Assembly: GCF_050717545.1 (NCBI RefSeq)
Contig: NZ_JBOITN010000043.1
Location: 16,322 to 80,321, forward strand
DNA from: Clostridium_AD sp050717545
GTDB lineage: Bacteria > Bacillota > Clostridia > Clostridiales > Clostridiaceae
Length of the DNA: 64,000 nt
Direction: 5' to 3'
Shown here: positions 1 to 7,760 of the stretch, in pieces
How positions within the stretch are numbered: position 1 is the stretch's first letter
Layout: the number at the start of each line of letters is the position of its first letter
Translations under genes and position numbers: made by a program
Notes under the pieces: model-generated
What the model saw: only the letters and a program-made list of their open reading frames with translations
Databases searched by the model: none
What the model was told of the DNA's origin: nothing

Positions 1-1206
1 AAGAGTTGCATTTGTTTCTTTATAATTTATCTTATAAATGCCACCTGGTGTTCTAGTCTTATCAGATCCATCATTACCTGTGACAACATCCCCTTGTGTT
101 ATTAATGTTCCGTTTTTATAAAACCATAAGTGTTGCCCTGTAAGATCTAATTCTACATAGGTATTTCCAATATCATCATTACCATGAGCAAATGCGGTTT
201 GATAATATGCTGGTTCTTTTTGGATAGATTTCCCTTCCTTTATAAATGAAATTATATCTTGGGTTTCTTTAACCTTATTAATGGCCCAACCATAACTACC
301 ACCACTAATATTAATTGTCTTTCCTGATGATGCAACAAAATTTCTCGTCTTAGCAACTGTATTATATTCACTAGCAAGTACGTCGATATAGATTTCAACT
401 TGTTTTTTATTAAATGTTACTTCACTATTTTCATCAACTGTAATCCACTTATTTATTGTAGACCCATCTAAAATTTCTTTATCTTCCCCAAAAGTGTAAG
501 TAATCTTTGAAGATACATATTTGTTAAGCATGTCCCTTGTTTCAACTACCTTTTTAGATTTTGAAGTATATTCTGGCTTAACATAGTAATCAATTGACTC
601 CAAATCTATTATTGTTTCACCCTTGCTCACTACATCTATCATCTTATCATATAAGATGTCTTTTTTACCCTTGTTTCCAATGACTTCATCGACAATAACA
701 TAACCCTTATCTGTATACTTATAGCTAGCATTTTTAGGTTCAATTATATTACTGCTATCAAAACAAGAGAGCTCGTCCACTCTTGTTTTTACTAACTCCT
801 TATCAAAATTAATTCCTTCTATCATTTTAGAATCTTTTGTATTAAACACCGCTATAATCCATTTATAAGGATTCTGTTTATCTTTAAACGCCTTAAATTC
901 TCCATCTGATGCATACTCTAACCCAATTTCATCACCAGTGATTTGCTCAGTTTTTCCACCTCGCTCTTTTATGTTCAACTGATATGCTTGAATCTCAGTT
1001 GCCATTTGTTTATTTACATCCTCTACACTGTTACCTGAAACACTAATGCTATTTATTTCAGAACCAAAATAAAAATGATTCATGAAATATATTGATATCC
1101 CAAAATATATAATAAGCAAAATACATATAGAAATTATAATACCTAAAACAATTTTCTTACGCTTTTTTATTGGCTTTGATGTTGACTCTGCTACCTCTGT
1201 TTCCAT
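1..1206 (-). CDS. L,D-transpeptidase (YkuD family) with PG_binding_4-like region, 3' end cut by window edge
   Basis: The frame is open from an ATG at 1206 to the window edge, giving 402 codons without a stop. The N-terminus is short, basic and cytoplasmic (KKRKK), followed by one membrane segment at about residues 22-42, so the enzyme would be anchored facing outward. A long extracellular part resembling the PG_binding_4 domain follows. The visible end, with VELDLTGQHLWFYKNG and GDVVTGN..TRTPGG, is the start of a YkuD L,D-transpeptidase domain. The catalytic His/Cys motif would lie beyond the edge and cannot be checked. Family members form 3-3 peptidoglycan cross-links. The family call rests on motifs read by eye; this entry is partial. 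Confidence 0.8.
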   Translation of the reverse strand, partial: METEVAESTSKPIKKRKKIVLGIIISICILLIIYFGISIYFMNHFYFGSEINSISVSGNSVEDVNKQMATEIQAYQLNIKERGGKTEQITGDEIGLEYASDGEFKAFKDKQNPYKWIIAVFNTKDSKMIEGINFDKELVKTRVDELSCFDSSNIIEPKNASYKYTDKGYVIVDEVIGNKGKKDILYDKMIDVVSKGETIIDLESIDYYVKPEYTSKSKKVVETRDMLNKYVSSKITYTFGEDKEILDGSTINKWITVDENSEVTFNKKQVEIYIDVLASEYNTVAKTRNFVASSGKTINISGGSYGWAINKVKETQDIISFIKEGKSIQKEPAYYQTAFAHGNDDIGNTYVELDLTGQHLWFYKNGTLITQGDVVTGNDGSDKTRTPGGIYKINYKETNATL

Positions 1207-1844
1207 AATTGCAACCCCTTTTATCCAGTTCCCTTAATAATTCTCATTTGTTTCTATTCTGTTTATTTTAATAATTTAATTATGCTAATTCTTCTTATTA
1301 AATTTACTTTATTTGATACTAATGCTACCCCATTAAATAAATTATGTAATTTTAAAAACATCACGCCATACTTATTATAACATTTAGGCTGGAGATAATA
1401 AAGTACCTTTTCATCACAGACAGGCTTTGATATTATAAACCCTCCTTAACTAAATTTCACTTTACTACAATTTACAATTATAGATTGTTATTTGTATTAC
1501 TCAATAAACTTATCAGAAATTAATTTCTTATTCATTATTTTTTACTCCTTCATCTGTAATATTTTACAACTTAGACAAGTTACTTGTTACCACATATTAG
1601 AATATTGCATATTCAGTCTACTATAGATTTTACGATCCTATAGAGGTTTTTTTCTTAATATCCTATCGTAAAACCACTTTAAACATACTTAAAGTTGAAG
1701 ATATAAATGAAAATTGTTAGATATCATCTGTATCAATTCCATAATAACTTACATATGAATTATACCATTATATACAATAGCTTACTATCTGTTAAAATAT
1801 ATAAATGCCTAATAAAATAAGGCTTCCAAGTTGAATGGTAGCCT
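1207..1844. other. Long intergenic stretch, no gene seen
   Basis: AT-rich DNA between two minus-strand genes. No frame with a credible ribosome-binding site was found. It contains one inverted repeat (TTTTACGAT at 1628-1636 and ATCGTAAAA at 1665-1673, 28-nt loop) of unknown role, and the terminator of the DUF4352 gene at its right end. Confidence 0.6.
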
Positions 1845-1845
1845 T
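1819..1845 (-). terminator. Terminator of the zinc-ribbon/DUF4352 gene
   Basis: AAGGCT and AGCCTT form the base of a stem, with an inner CCA/TGG pairing. On the minus strand the stem is followed by ATTTTATT. It touches the stop codon of the gene ending at 1845. Confidence 0.65.
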
Positions 1846-2489
1846 TAAAAAGTACCTAATTTAAATTTTATGCCATCGTTTAATATGCTGCCAGTATATT
1901 TTAAAACTAAAGCAGTATCATTTATAGGTTGCTCAAAAACTATAGTCCCCATAATTTCTCTCTTAGAATCTAAACTAGAACAGGGCAATTGAGTATCACT
2001 ACCTATAGATGTAATTGCTTCATCTGTAATTTGTCCTTTACTATTGTGTATTTTAAAATCAAAAGGACTATATGTTATTACACCAGTTCCAGTATTTTTA
2101 ATTAAAACCGTTACCACAACAAAAACCATCCCTGATTTTGGTTTGTCGTAATCCCCACTATTTAGTTTTTTAACTTTCATAACTTTTATTGTTGTATTAT
2201 CTAATTTAACAGCTTCATTAATTCCGTAAATAGGCTTTTCTACTGATGCTTTTACCACTTGTGATGATGTTGCAACACTAGTATTATTATTTGTAACTAT
2301 TGTATTTGTGCTGTTTCCAGTACCACCATTGGTTCCGATTAATTCAAATATTAAAAGTCCTGTTATTACTTTATGTTGTATAAAATAGTTCCTTTGGTCA
2401 TGACCACAACTAGGACATTTCTTGACACCCTTTCCTAATTCTCTTTTACACACCTTACACTTCGTTAATTTACTAGTTTCATTCCTCAT
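1845..2489 (-). CDS. Zinc-ribbon protein with DUF4352 (Telokin-like) domain
   Basis: 214 residues. The N-terminus has a four-cysteine zinc ribbon (CKVC at 11-14, CPSC at 25-28). A short, weakly hydrophobic segment at about 40-52 and a Thr/Asn/Ser-rich linker follow. The C-terminal half (about 85-214) matches the DUF4352 pattern: VVVTVLIKNTG, then a polar strand and a final hydrophobic strand. Proteins of this layout in Firmicutes are usually membrane-tethered with the DUF4352 domain outside; their function is not known. The membrane segment here is shorter than normal, so anchoring is uncertain. The ATG at 2489 follows a GGGAG ribosome-binding site about 10 nt upstream. The gene is monocistronic. 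Confidence 0.75.
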   Translation of the reverse strand: MRNETSKLTKCKVCKRELGKGVKKCPSCGHDQRNYFIQHKVITGLLIFELIGTNGGTGNSTNTIVTNNNTSVATSSQVVKASVEKPIYGINEAVKLDNTTIKVMKVKKLNSGDYDKPKSGMVFVVVTVLIKNTGTGVITYSPFDFKIHNSKGQITDEAITSIGSDTQLPCSSLDSKREIMGTIVFEQPINDTALVLKYTGSILNDGIKFKLGTF

Positions 2490-2618
2490 GTCTACATTTC
2501 TCCCTTAAAATTCTATCCATTTAAATTATGACCTAATTATATGTTTTAAAACAGAGAGAGAGATCTTTATAACACATAATTTTTCAACCAACATGGATTA
2601 ATCTTAGTGATATAACAA

Positions 2619-2646
2619 AAGACTGTACTATTTTAAGTACAGTCTT
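2619..2646 (-). terminator. Terminator downstream of the aldolase gene
   Basis: A perfect 11-bp stem (AAGACTGTACT and AGTACAGTCTT, 6-nt loop) is followed on the minus strand by TTTTGTT. It lies about 145 nt past the aldolase stop codon and before the DUF4352 gene. Confidence 0.7.
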
Positions 2647-2690
2647 AATCTCCCAATATAAGAAAGTGTAAACTAATCATTATGTGATTA

Positions 2691-2708
2691 TACTCTTATA
2701 TAAGAGTA
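2691..2708. repeat. 18-bp perfect palindrome between two TATGTGATT copies
   Basis: TACTCTTATATAAGAGTA reads the same on both strands. TATGTGATT stands just upstream (2681-2689), and the same nonamer recurs about 25 nt downstream. It sits between the aldolase stop and the DUF4352 gene and could be a protein-binding site; the role is unknown. Confidence 0.5.
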
Positions 2709-2792
2709 ACCTAATTTATGTGATTTAACAAAATAACGTTACTATATGTTTCAATATCTCTGACAAGGTAACATTAAGAATTAATATCTACA

Positions 2793-3680
2793 TTATTTGA
2801 TTGATGCTTCATAAATGGTACCAATTGAATTGGATAACATCAAATTAAATTCTTTGTCTGTTTGTTGTGCTGTCAAACCTTGCGATAAAGCACGCGAAAA
2901 ACTAGCAATTAGTCTGTGATTGTGCGCAAGTTTTTCATTTGCTTCACTTCGAGTGTAACCTCCTGATAAAGCCACAACTCGTACAACATGAGAATTATCC
3001 ATTAAATCGTTATAAAAGTTATCTTCTGTTGGTATTGAAAGTTTAAGCATTATTTTTACATCTTTTCCAAGCATAGATAATTGATTTAAAATTTCAAATT
3101 TTAATAGTTTTTCTGATTTTTCCTTATCAACACTATGGATATCAATCTCTGGTTCAATAATTGGAACCAATCCAACTTCAGCTATTTTTTTACCGATATT
3201 GAACTGTTGCTCAACTATTTTTCGAATTCCTTTTGAATTGGCCTCTTTAATGACTGAACGCATTTTTGTCCCAAAAATATTTTTTTCAATCGCCCGTTTT
3301 AAGAGTTCTTTCAAATTAGGAATCAGTTTCATGAGTTGAACACCGTTTTCAAGTTCAGAGAGACCTTTATCAATTTTTAAAAAAGGTACTACGCCTTTGT
3401 TCTCCCAAAGAAAATCCGAGGTAAATTTATCCCCAATCTTACGATCCATAGTGTTTTCAAACAAAATGGCACCTAAAATATGCTCTGAATTAAATGTAGG
3501 GTTGATGATAATACGTGTTCTCATATCGTGTACCAAATTGAACATTTCTTCGTCATTTGAATAACAGTCTGCTGAAATTCCATATTGCAAAAGCGCAGTA
3601 GGTGTACTGCCCCCACTCTGGTCCAACGCAGCGATAAAACCTTTTCCAGCATGGATTTGATCCATTTGTTCCTGATTCAT
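2793..3680 (-). CDS. fda: Fructose-bisphosphate aldolase, class I (bacterial Fda type)
   Basis: 295 residues. It catalyses the reversible cleavage of fructose 1,6-bisphosphate to glyceraldehyde 3-phosphate and dihydroxyacetone phosphate through a Schiff-base lysine, without metal. Typical family segments are visible: GKGFIAALDQSGGSTP near the N-terminus, TRIIINPTF, GVVPFLKIDKGL, LVPIIEPEIDI, and VVALSGGYTRSEAN near the C-terminus. The length fits the family, usually about 296. The start was set to the ATG at 3680 because AAGGAGAT lies at proper spacing; an in-frame ATG at 3698 precedes that site and is rejected. Clostridia normally rely on class II Fba, so this may be an extra, transferred copy. 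It stands alone with its own terminator. Confidence 0.93.
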   Translation of the reverse strand: MNQEQMDQIHAGKGFIAALDQSGGSTPTALLQYGISADCYSNDEEMFNLVHDMRTRIIINPTFNSEHILGAILFENTMDRKIGDKFTSDFLWENKGVVPFLKIDKGLSELENGVQLMKLIPNLKELLKRAIEKNIFGTKMRSVIKEANSKGIRKIVEQQFNIGKKIAEVGLVPIIEPEIDIHSVDKEKSEKLLKFEILNQLSMLGKDVKIMLKLSIPTEDNFYNDLMDNSHVVRVVALSGGYTRSEANEKLAHNHRLIASFSRALSQGLTAQQTDKEFNLMLSNSIGTIYEASIK

Positions 3681-3728
3681 ATAATTATCTCCTTCCATTT
3701 ATATTAACTGAATAATATCTTTAATTTT

Positions 3729-3759
3729 ATTATAGCACTTTTTACAATATTTGTGTGAA
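3729..3759 (-). promoter_or_regulatory. Possible promoter of the aldolase gene
   Basis: On the minus strand a perfect TATAAT (3729-3734) is preceded by TTCACA (3754-3759) with a 19-bp spacer. The long spacer makes this tentative. Confidence 0.35.
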
Positions 3760-4064
3760 AAGCCCACTCGTTGATATGTGAAATATTCTGGTAAAGATAT
3801 AATTCCTGTGTTTTTTCACTACAATTTTCTAATTCAATTGTACAGTTGTAATTTCATTACTTTTATTACCTAGGTTTAAAGACAAAACATTTTTCAGACA
3901 ATTATTAATTAAGTATACTTTTCCACCTTCTGATTATAGATATTAGTCGCACTTCATATTCATAACTAACTTTAAGAATACTCTACTTTCATAATTCAAT
4001 ATTATACTAAGATTATCATTCTATATTTGCAAAACAATGTATTAATAGGCCTCACGAGATTAAT
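3760..4064. other. Intergenic stretch, nothing coding
   Basis: AT-rich DNA between the MFS gene and the aldolase gene. No frame with a ribosome-binding site was seen. ATTAAT occurs at both ends of an interrupted palindrome near 4041-4064. Confidence 0.5.
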
Positions 4065-4085
4065 AGAGCAGCAAATAACTACTCT
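4065..4085 (-). terminator. Weak possible terminator of the MFS gene
   Basis: On the minus strand AGAGTAG and CTGCTCT form a 7-bp stem with one G-T pair, followed only by ATTAAT. The uridine tail is poor. Confidence 0.35.
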
Positions 4086-4090
4086 TATAT

Positions 4091-5338
4091 TTATTTTTTT
4101 ATTGAAAAGAATACAAGTAACATAACTAAGGAAACTAATCCAAATGTTAAATAGTATCCAAATATATTAATAAATACCCCACCTGCCAGTGGAAGCAAGA
4201 CTACCAGTATATTCAGACTTCCCCTAATCCCAAGGTAGATCGTTCGTTTTTCATTTGGTGCAATGTCAAGAAGATAGGGTTCAAATCCTATATTTCTACC
4301 ACTTGTAATAAAGCCTAGGATTAGAAACACTATGATATACCATATGGGTCCAAGTGGGTTAATAAGTAAGGCTATAACAGGAAGCACAGCTCCCATAAAA
4401 ACGCAAAGTTTTACTACTGACTTTGAACCATACTTTTTAGAAACATAAGCCCAAAGTAAATTTGAAGTTATGCTACCCACTACTTGTGCAATTACAAATA
4501 CACCTAGATAATTCATGTAATTTGAAAAAGAATTTTTTATGAATACCATGTAGAATGGTAAAATCATTAAGCTAAAGCTAGTTGTATTTTCTATCAATAT
4601 AAATTTTAAGAAAGCTTTATCACCCTTAAGTATGTCTACTATATTACCTACAAAATTATTTTTAATAACCAAATCCTCTTTTTGCATTTCTGAAGCAGGT
4701 TCCTTAAGCCTCCAAAATCCCATAGATGCAATTACCAAACCAATGGCCCCTATTATAAAACCAAGGGCATAATTTAATGGAAATGTTAAATTCCCTGGTT
4801 TGAAAACCCAAGCAACAAATAAGCCTCCAAGTAATGCAGCAATTCCACTAAAAAATTGTTTTGCCGCATAAAGCCCTCCTCGTTTATCTGAAGGAAGAAC
4901 CTTACCAACAATATCTGAATAAGCAATTGACGCAAACCCTCCACTAATAGAAAAAAGAAAAATTAAAAAATATAAACTTACTAAGGCAACTAATGGATTA
5001 CTCTTTGCAAAGATAAAAGTAACAACAGCCATGCCAATAAAACTAACACTTCTCACATATATACCTAATATTAGAAATTTTCTCTTTGAAGGAAATTTTT
5101 GAAGAAAACCACTGAAAATTATATTAAAAACTAAAGGTGCCCCGAGCATAATCGAGTACATACCACCAAAGGCAACAGTATTACTAGTTAAGTTAGAAAT
5201 TAAGGCTGGAAGCACTGTGTTCATTTCTATCATCGACATGGTTAGTGCAAGAAAAAAACTATGCCATATAAAAGGGATATATATGTTTTTAAAATCTTTA
5301 TTGCTAGCATAATTTTTAAAAAAGTTTACTAGTTGCAT
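4091..5338 (-). CDS. MFS transporter
   Basis: 415 residues, almost wholly hydrophobic, with about twelve membrane segments in two halves. The halves are separated by a charged loop near residues 212-235 (LKEPASEMQKEDLVIKNN). The overall pattern is that of major facilitator exporters, with a basic loop FPSKRK after the second segment and a KKYGSK loop in the second half. The substrate cannot be told from the sequence. The start is an ATG with AAGGAGG 10 nt upstream. The gene is transcribed away from the rhodanese gene and shares the intergenic region that carries the CsoR/CstR-like operator. Control of the transporter by that operator is possible but not shown. Confidence 0.85.
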   Translation of the reverse strand: MQLVNFFKNYASNKDFKNIYIPFIWHSFFLALTMSMIEMNTVLPALISNLTSNTVAFGGMYSIMLGAPLVFNIIFSGFLQKFPSKRKFLILGIYVRSVSFIGMAVVTFIFAKSNPLVALVSLYFLIFLFSISGGFASIAYSDIVGKVLPSDKRGGLYAAKQFFSGIAALLGGLFVAWVFKPGNLTFPLNYALGFIIGAIGLVIASMGFWRLKEPASEMQKEDLVIKNNFVGNIVDILKGDKAFLKFILIENTTSFSLMILPFYMVFIKNSFSNYMNYLGVFVIAQVVGSITSNLLWAYVSKKYGSKSVVKLCVFMGAVLPVIALLINPLGPIWYIIVFLILGFITSGRNIGFEPYLLDIAPNEKRTIYLGIRGSLNILVVLLPLAGGVFINIFGYYLTFGLVSLVMLLVFFSIKK

Positions 5339-5441
5339 TAGTGTTGCCTCCTTATTTATAAAGCATTATAAATATCATTTTGATACGTCTCTCTAATTAA
5401 ATATCCCAAATAAAATATATTAAAAATTATAAATTTATATA

Positions 5442-5470
5442 TTGTATTTTATTAATATTAATGTTATTAT
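5442..5470 (+). promoter_or_regulatory. Promoter of the rhodanese gene
   Basis: TTGTAT (5442-5447) and TATTAT (5465-5470) are separated by 17 bp. The expected start site falls inside the palindrome immediately downstream. A second, weaker candidate (TTACAG near 5607 with TATATA 17 bp on) lies closer to the gene. Confidence 0.55.
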
Positions 5471-5488
5471 ATACCCACAGGGGGTATA
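5470..5488. promoter_or_regulatory. CsoR/CstR-family operator (G-tract palindrome)
   Basis: TATACCCACAGGGGGTATA has 7-bp perfect arms (TATACCC / GGGTATA). This is the layout known for operators of the CsoR/CstR repressor family, which respond to Cu(I) or to persulfides. It abuts the -10 box and covers the likely start of transcription of the rhodanese gene, the expected position for repression. No CsoR-family gene is in the window, so the regulator would act from elsewhere. The sulfur-transfer role of the target favours a persulfide-sensing CstR type (inference). Confidence 0.65.
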
Positions 5489-5680
5489 AAACAACTAATG
5501 ATTCTTTAAAATTTAAAAAAGATATACAAAATAAAATAAGATGAGTTATGGAAGTAACCTTTATTTTTTACATAAAAAAGAGTGAATTTATCATTCAGAT
5601 GGCGAAGTTACAGTTATAATATCGCAAAGATATATAATTACAAATAAACATTAAAATATAAAATTAAAAGGAGAAAAACT

Positions 5681-6079
5681 ATGAATAGTAATAATTTATT
5701 TACCATATTAGCTGTTGTTCTACTAGGATACATGCTTTATCCTAAAATTATGATTAAATTTAATAAGAATGTAAAAAATGTTTCTGGGGATGAAGCGACT
5801 TCGCTTATAAAAGCTACAAAAGACCTTGTTATTATCGATGTAAGAAGTAAGGGTGAGTATCAATTAGGGCATATAAATGGATCTAAGCTAATGCCTGCTG
5901 GTGAAATGCCTTCAAGAATCAATGAATTAGAAAAATTCCGTGGCAGACCAATTTTAGTTCACTGTGCATCGGGTGGAAGAAGTCCTAAAGCAGTTAATGT
6001 ATTATTGAAAAATAAATTTGGTCCCATATATCATATGAATCATGGGTTGTCAGGCTTCAACGGAAATTTGAAAAAATAA
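5681..6079 (+). CDS. Membrane-anchored rhodanese-like sulfurtransferase
   Basis: 132 residues. An N-terminal membrane anchor (about 5-22) is followed by one rhodanese domain from about residue 33: VIIDVRSKGEYQLGHINGS, then the active-site loop HCASGGRS with Cys95 as the likely persulfide-carrying residue. The C-terminal helix ends with HGLSGFNGNLKK. Single-domain rhodaneses move sulfane sulfur from donors such as thiosulfate or low-molecular-weight persulfides. The ATG follows AAAAGGAG at good spacing. The gene is monocistronic with a strong hairpin terminator. The CsoR/CstR-like operator upstream suggests induction by reactive sulfur. Confidence 0.88.
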   Translation: MNSNNLFTILAVVLLGYMLYPKIMIKFNKNVKNVSGDEATSLIKATKDLVIIDVRSKGEYQLGHINGSKLMPAGEMPSRINELEKFRGRPILVHCASGGRSPKAVNVLLKNKFGPIYHMNHGLSGFNGNLKK

Positions 6080-6109
6080 TAAAAGGAGCACTCACGTGCT
6101 CCTTTTATT
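6078..6109. terminator. Bidirectional terminator between rhodanese and thioredoxin-like genes
   Basis: A 14-bp perfect stem (AATAAAAGGAGCAC with GTGCTCCTTTTATT, 4-nt loop) has A/T tracts on both flanks, so it can serve the plus-strand rhodanese gene and the convergent minus-strand gene. Confidence 0.85.
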
Positions 6110-6208
6110 ATTTCAATATTAACTTCATAAAATTAAAACTACTTTTAATTTTATACTGCATCATTAATAGATTTATCCATCTTTTCTTCATATAAAATAC
6201 CCTTTCAT

Positions 6209-6529
6209 TTATACAAACTCTGAAAATCTGTGAATTTTTTCTTCTAATTCTAGAAAATTAATAAATCTAGTTTGATTCAATATTTCTTTACCTTCCAAAA
6301 ATATCATAATAGTTGGAATAGTAAAGACACTAAAAATGCTTGCTACTGATGGTAAGTTTTGAACCTCAACATGCCCACTCACAACTTTAGAATGTTTTTT
6401 AAGCATTTCTTCAAGCCTAGGTAAAATATTCTCGCAGACATTGCAACCATCCGATGAAAAATATACCATTACAAACTTATTTTTTTTTATAAAATCTTTT
6501 ATATCATCAATAGACTTTAATTTATTCAT
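6209..6529 (-). CDS. Thioredoxin-like protein
   Basis: 106 residues with a thioredoxin fold. VMVYFSSDGCNVC carries the CxxC pair at Cys29 and Cys32, and FTIPT provides the cis-proline at residue 72. The redox motif CNVC is unlike the CGPC of classical thioredoxin, so the redox potential and partners may differ. Family members act as cytoplasmic thiol-disulfide oxidoreductases; no signal peptide is present. AGAGGAG lies upstream of the ATG at good spacing. The rhodanese gene is convergent, and both concern thiol or sulfur chemistry, but no shared promoter links them. Confidence 0.85.
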   Translation of the reverse strand: MNKLKSIDDIKDFIKKNKFVMVYFSSDGCNVCENILPRLEEMLKKHSKVVSGHVEVQNLPSVASIFSVFTIPTIMIFLEGKEILNQTRFINFLELEEKIHRFSEFV

Positions 6530-6649
6530 ATTTTTTACTCCTCTTGAAATTTAATTTTTCAAAGCAAAACTATATAGTGAATTTACGACCATTTTTATAT
6601 GTTTGCGCATATTAATCATATACCCCGCCATGTTATGTGAGGTATTAAA

Positions 6650-6715
6650 ATGAATAATCAAAAAAGTGGTCAAGATACTAAAAAAGACCTCCTTAAGCGC
6701 TTAAATAAAAAATAA
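6650..6715 (+). CDS. Possible 21-residue lysine-rich small protein
   Basis: An ATG at 6650 is preceded by TGAGGT at 6-nt spacing and opens 21 codons rich in Lys, Gln and Asn (MNNQKSGQDTKK...). A hairpin follows directly. The composition is that of a soluble basic peptide, not random translated spacer. The same hairpin, however, serves the minus-strand gene and its T-tail overlaps the end of this frame. No clear promoter was found. This is a candidate only. Confidence 0.35.
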   Translation: MNNQKSGQDTKKDLLKRLNKK

Positions 6716-6743
6716 AGCAGCTTTGACTATGCAAAGCTACTTT
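6714..6743 (-). terminator. Terminator of the MYG1-family gene
   Basis: AAAG(c)AGCTTTG and CAAAGCT(a)CTTT form a stem with one mismatch and a 6-nt loop. On the minus strand it is followed by TTTATTTTTTATTT, a strong tail. Confidence 0.75.
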
Positions 6744-6788
6744 AATCATTTTCTCTATATCATTGTATCTGCATTTTGTATCCAAGTT

Positions 6789-7682
6789 CTAAATTGATAA
6801 TTTAGCGATTTTTAAAACACTCTCCAAGCTTTTAGCTGATGCTATAAAACCTGCTTTGTGACAAAATATAGCATCATTTATATCAACTATAGAATTTATT
6901 TCTTCGCTTGATTTGCCTCTAATTGATTCTAATATATCTCTTCTTGCTTCAAAAGTGCCTGCTGTTTTCTTTACAGTCTGAATCTTATACTCTTCGCTCG
7001 TATCGCCAGGTGAGATTACAAACAATATTTCACTATTTAAATCTATTTTAAGTAACTGATGAAGCCAAGGACAACCCTTTTTTAGAACTATTATTTCTCT
7101 TACAGTTCTACTATTAAAGGCTTCATCAACTATAATTCTTGCATTTATAGCAGATACTTGTCTACTTATCATCCTTTTCACAACCTGAGTAGCATATCCT
7201 ACAGCTTCATCAAATGCATCATCTTTTGAGTCATTAGAATCCCATGTTGGGTTAAATAATTGAACAATATCACTTATTGTAGTTAGTTTAATTTCTGTTT
7301 TTATATCTATGCCATTATCTGTAGCATCAATTCCTTGAACTAGATTTTTATCTATATATTCAAAAATTGAGTTTACATCATCTTCATTAAACTCTGGATT
7401 ATACTTTTGTATTATTCTCTCTCCAAACTCTCTCCAGACTAACCCAGAAGCAGCATATGGAATATCATTTTCTCTTACTTCTTTATCTAACTGGTGATGG
7501 TCAAATTCTCCTAGGCATATATCATAAACAAAGTCTAAGTTATTAAGTATTTCCTCATTCCTTGTTCTTGTAAGCTTTATATCTCCAAGGAGTAGCCTAA
7601 GCATTGATGTTGCAATAACATCATCCGCATGGAATTTACCGCTGTGAGTTCCTATAGTTTTTATATTCTTTTCATCAATCAT
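6789..7682 (-). CDS. MYG1-family (UPF0160) DHH-type protein
   Basis: 297 residues. The N-terminus GTHSGKFHADDV (HAD at 18-20) and GEFDHHQ (DHH at 61-63) are the hallmark metal-binding motifs of MYG1/UPF0160, a branch of the DHH phosphoesterase superfamily. Eukaryotic MYG1 is reported as a 3'-5' RNA exonuclease; bacterial members are little studied, so a nuclease role is an inference from the family. The C-terminal region (EARRDILESIRG, CHKAGFIASA) also fits the family, and the length is normal. AGAGG lies 6 nt before the ATG. A repeat element separates it from hfq. Confidence 0.85.
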   Translation of the reverse strand: MIDEKNIKTIGTHSGKFHADDVIATSMLRLLLGDIKLTRTRNEEILNNLDFVYDICLGEFDHHQLDKEVRENDIPYAASGLVWREFGERIIQKYNPEFNEDDVNSIFEYIDKNLVQGIDATDNGIDIKTEIKLTTISDIVQLFNPTWDSNDSKDDAFDEAVGYATQVVKRMISRQVSAINARIIVDEAFNSRTVREIIVLKKGCPWLHQLLKIDLNSEILFVISPGDTSEEYKIQTVKKTAGTFEARRDILESIRGKSSEEINSIVDINDAIFCHKAGFIASAKSLESVLKIAKLSI

Positions 7683-7708
7683 TATTTACCTCTTTCATAT
7701 TTATACTT

Positions 7709-7760
7709 TAACGACATTTCAGCTCCGCAGGAGATGATTCAGCTCTGCAGGAGATGATTA
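7709..7760 (+). repeat. Dispersed structured repeat, copy A (with internal duplication)
   Basis: It starts with TTTAACGACATTTC and continues with two direct copies of CAGCTCYGCAGGAGATGATT (7720-7739 and 7740-7759). The second copy runs into the stop codon of hfq. It shares its ends with copies at 17.78, 19.06, 29.90 and 58.76 kb. Confidence 0.75.

Noticed and set aside
1420..1460. AAGGAGGG site on the minus strand in the 1.2-1.8 kb spacer
   Set aside because: The nearest ATG is more than 20 nt away and opens only about 18 codons.
7709..7760. Two tandem 20-bp repeats as a CRISPR array
   Set aside because: The copies are adjacent with no spacers and no cas genes are in the window.
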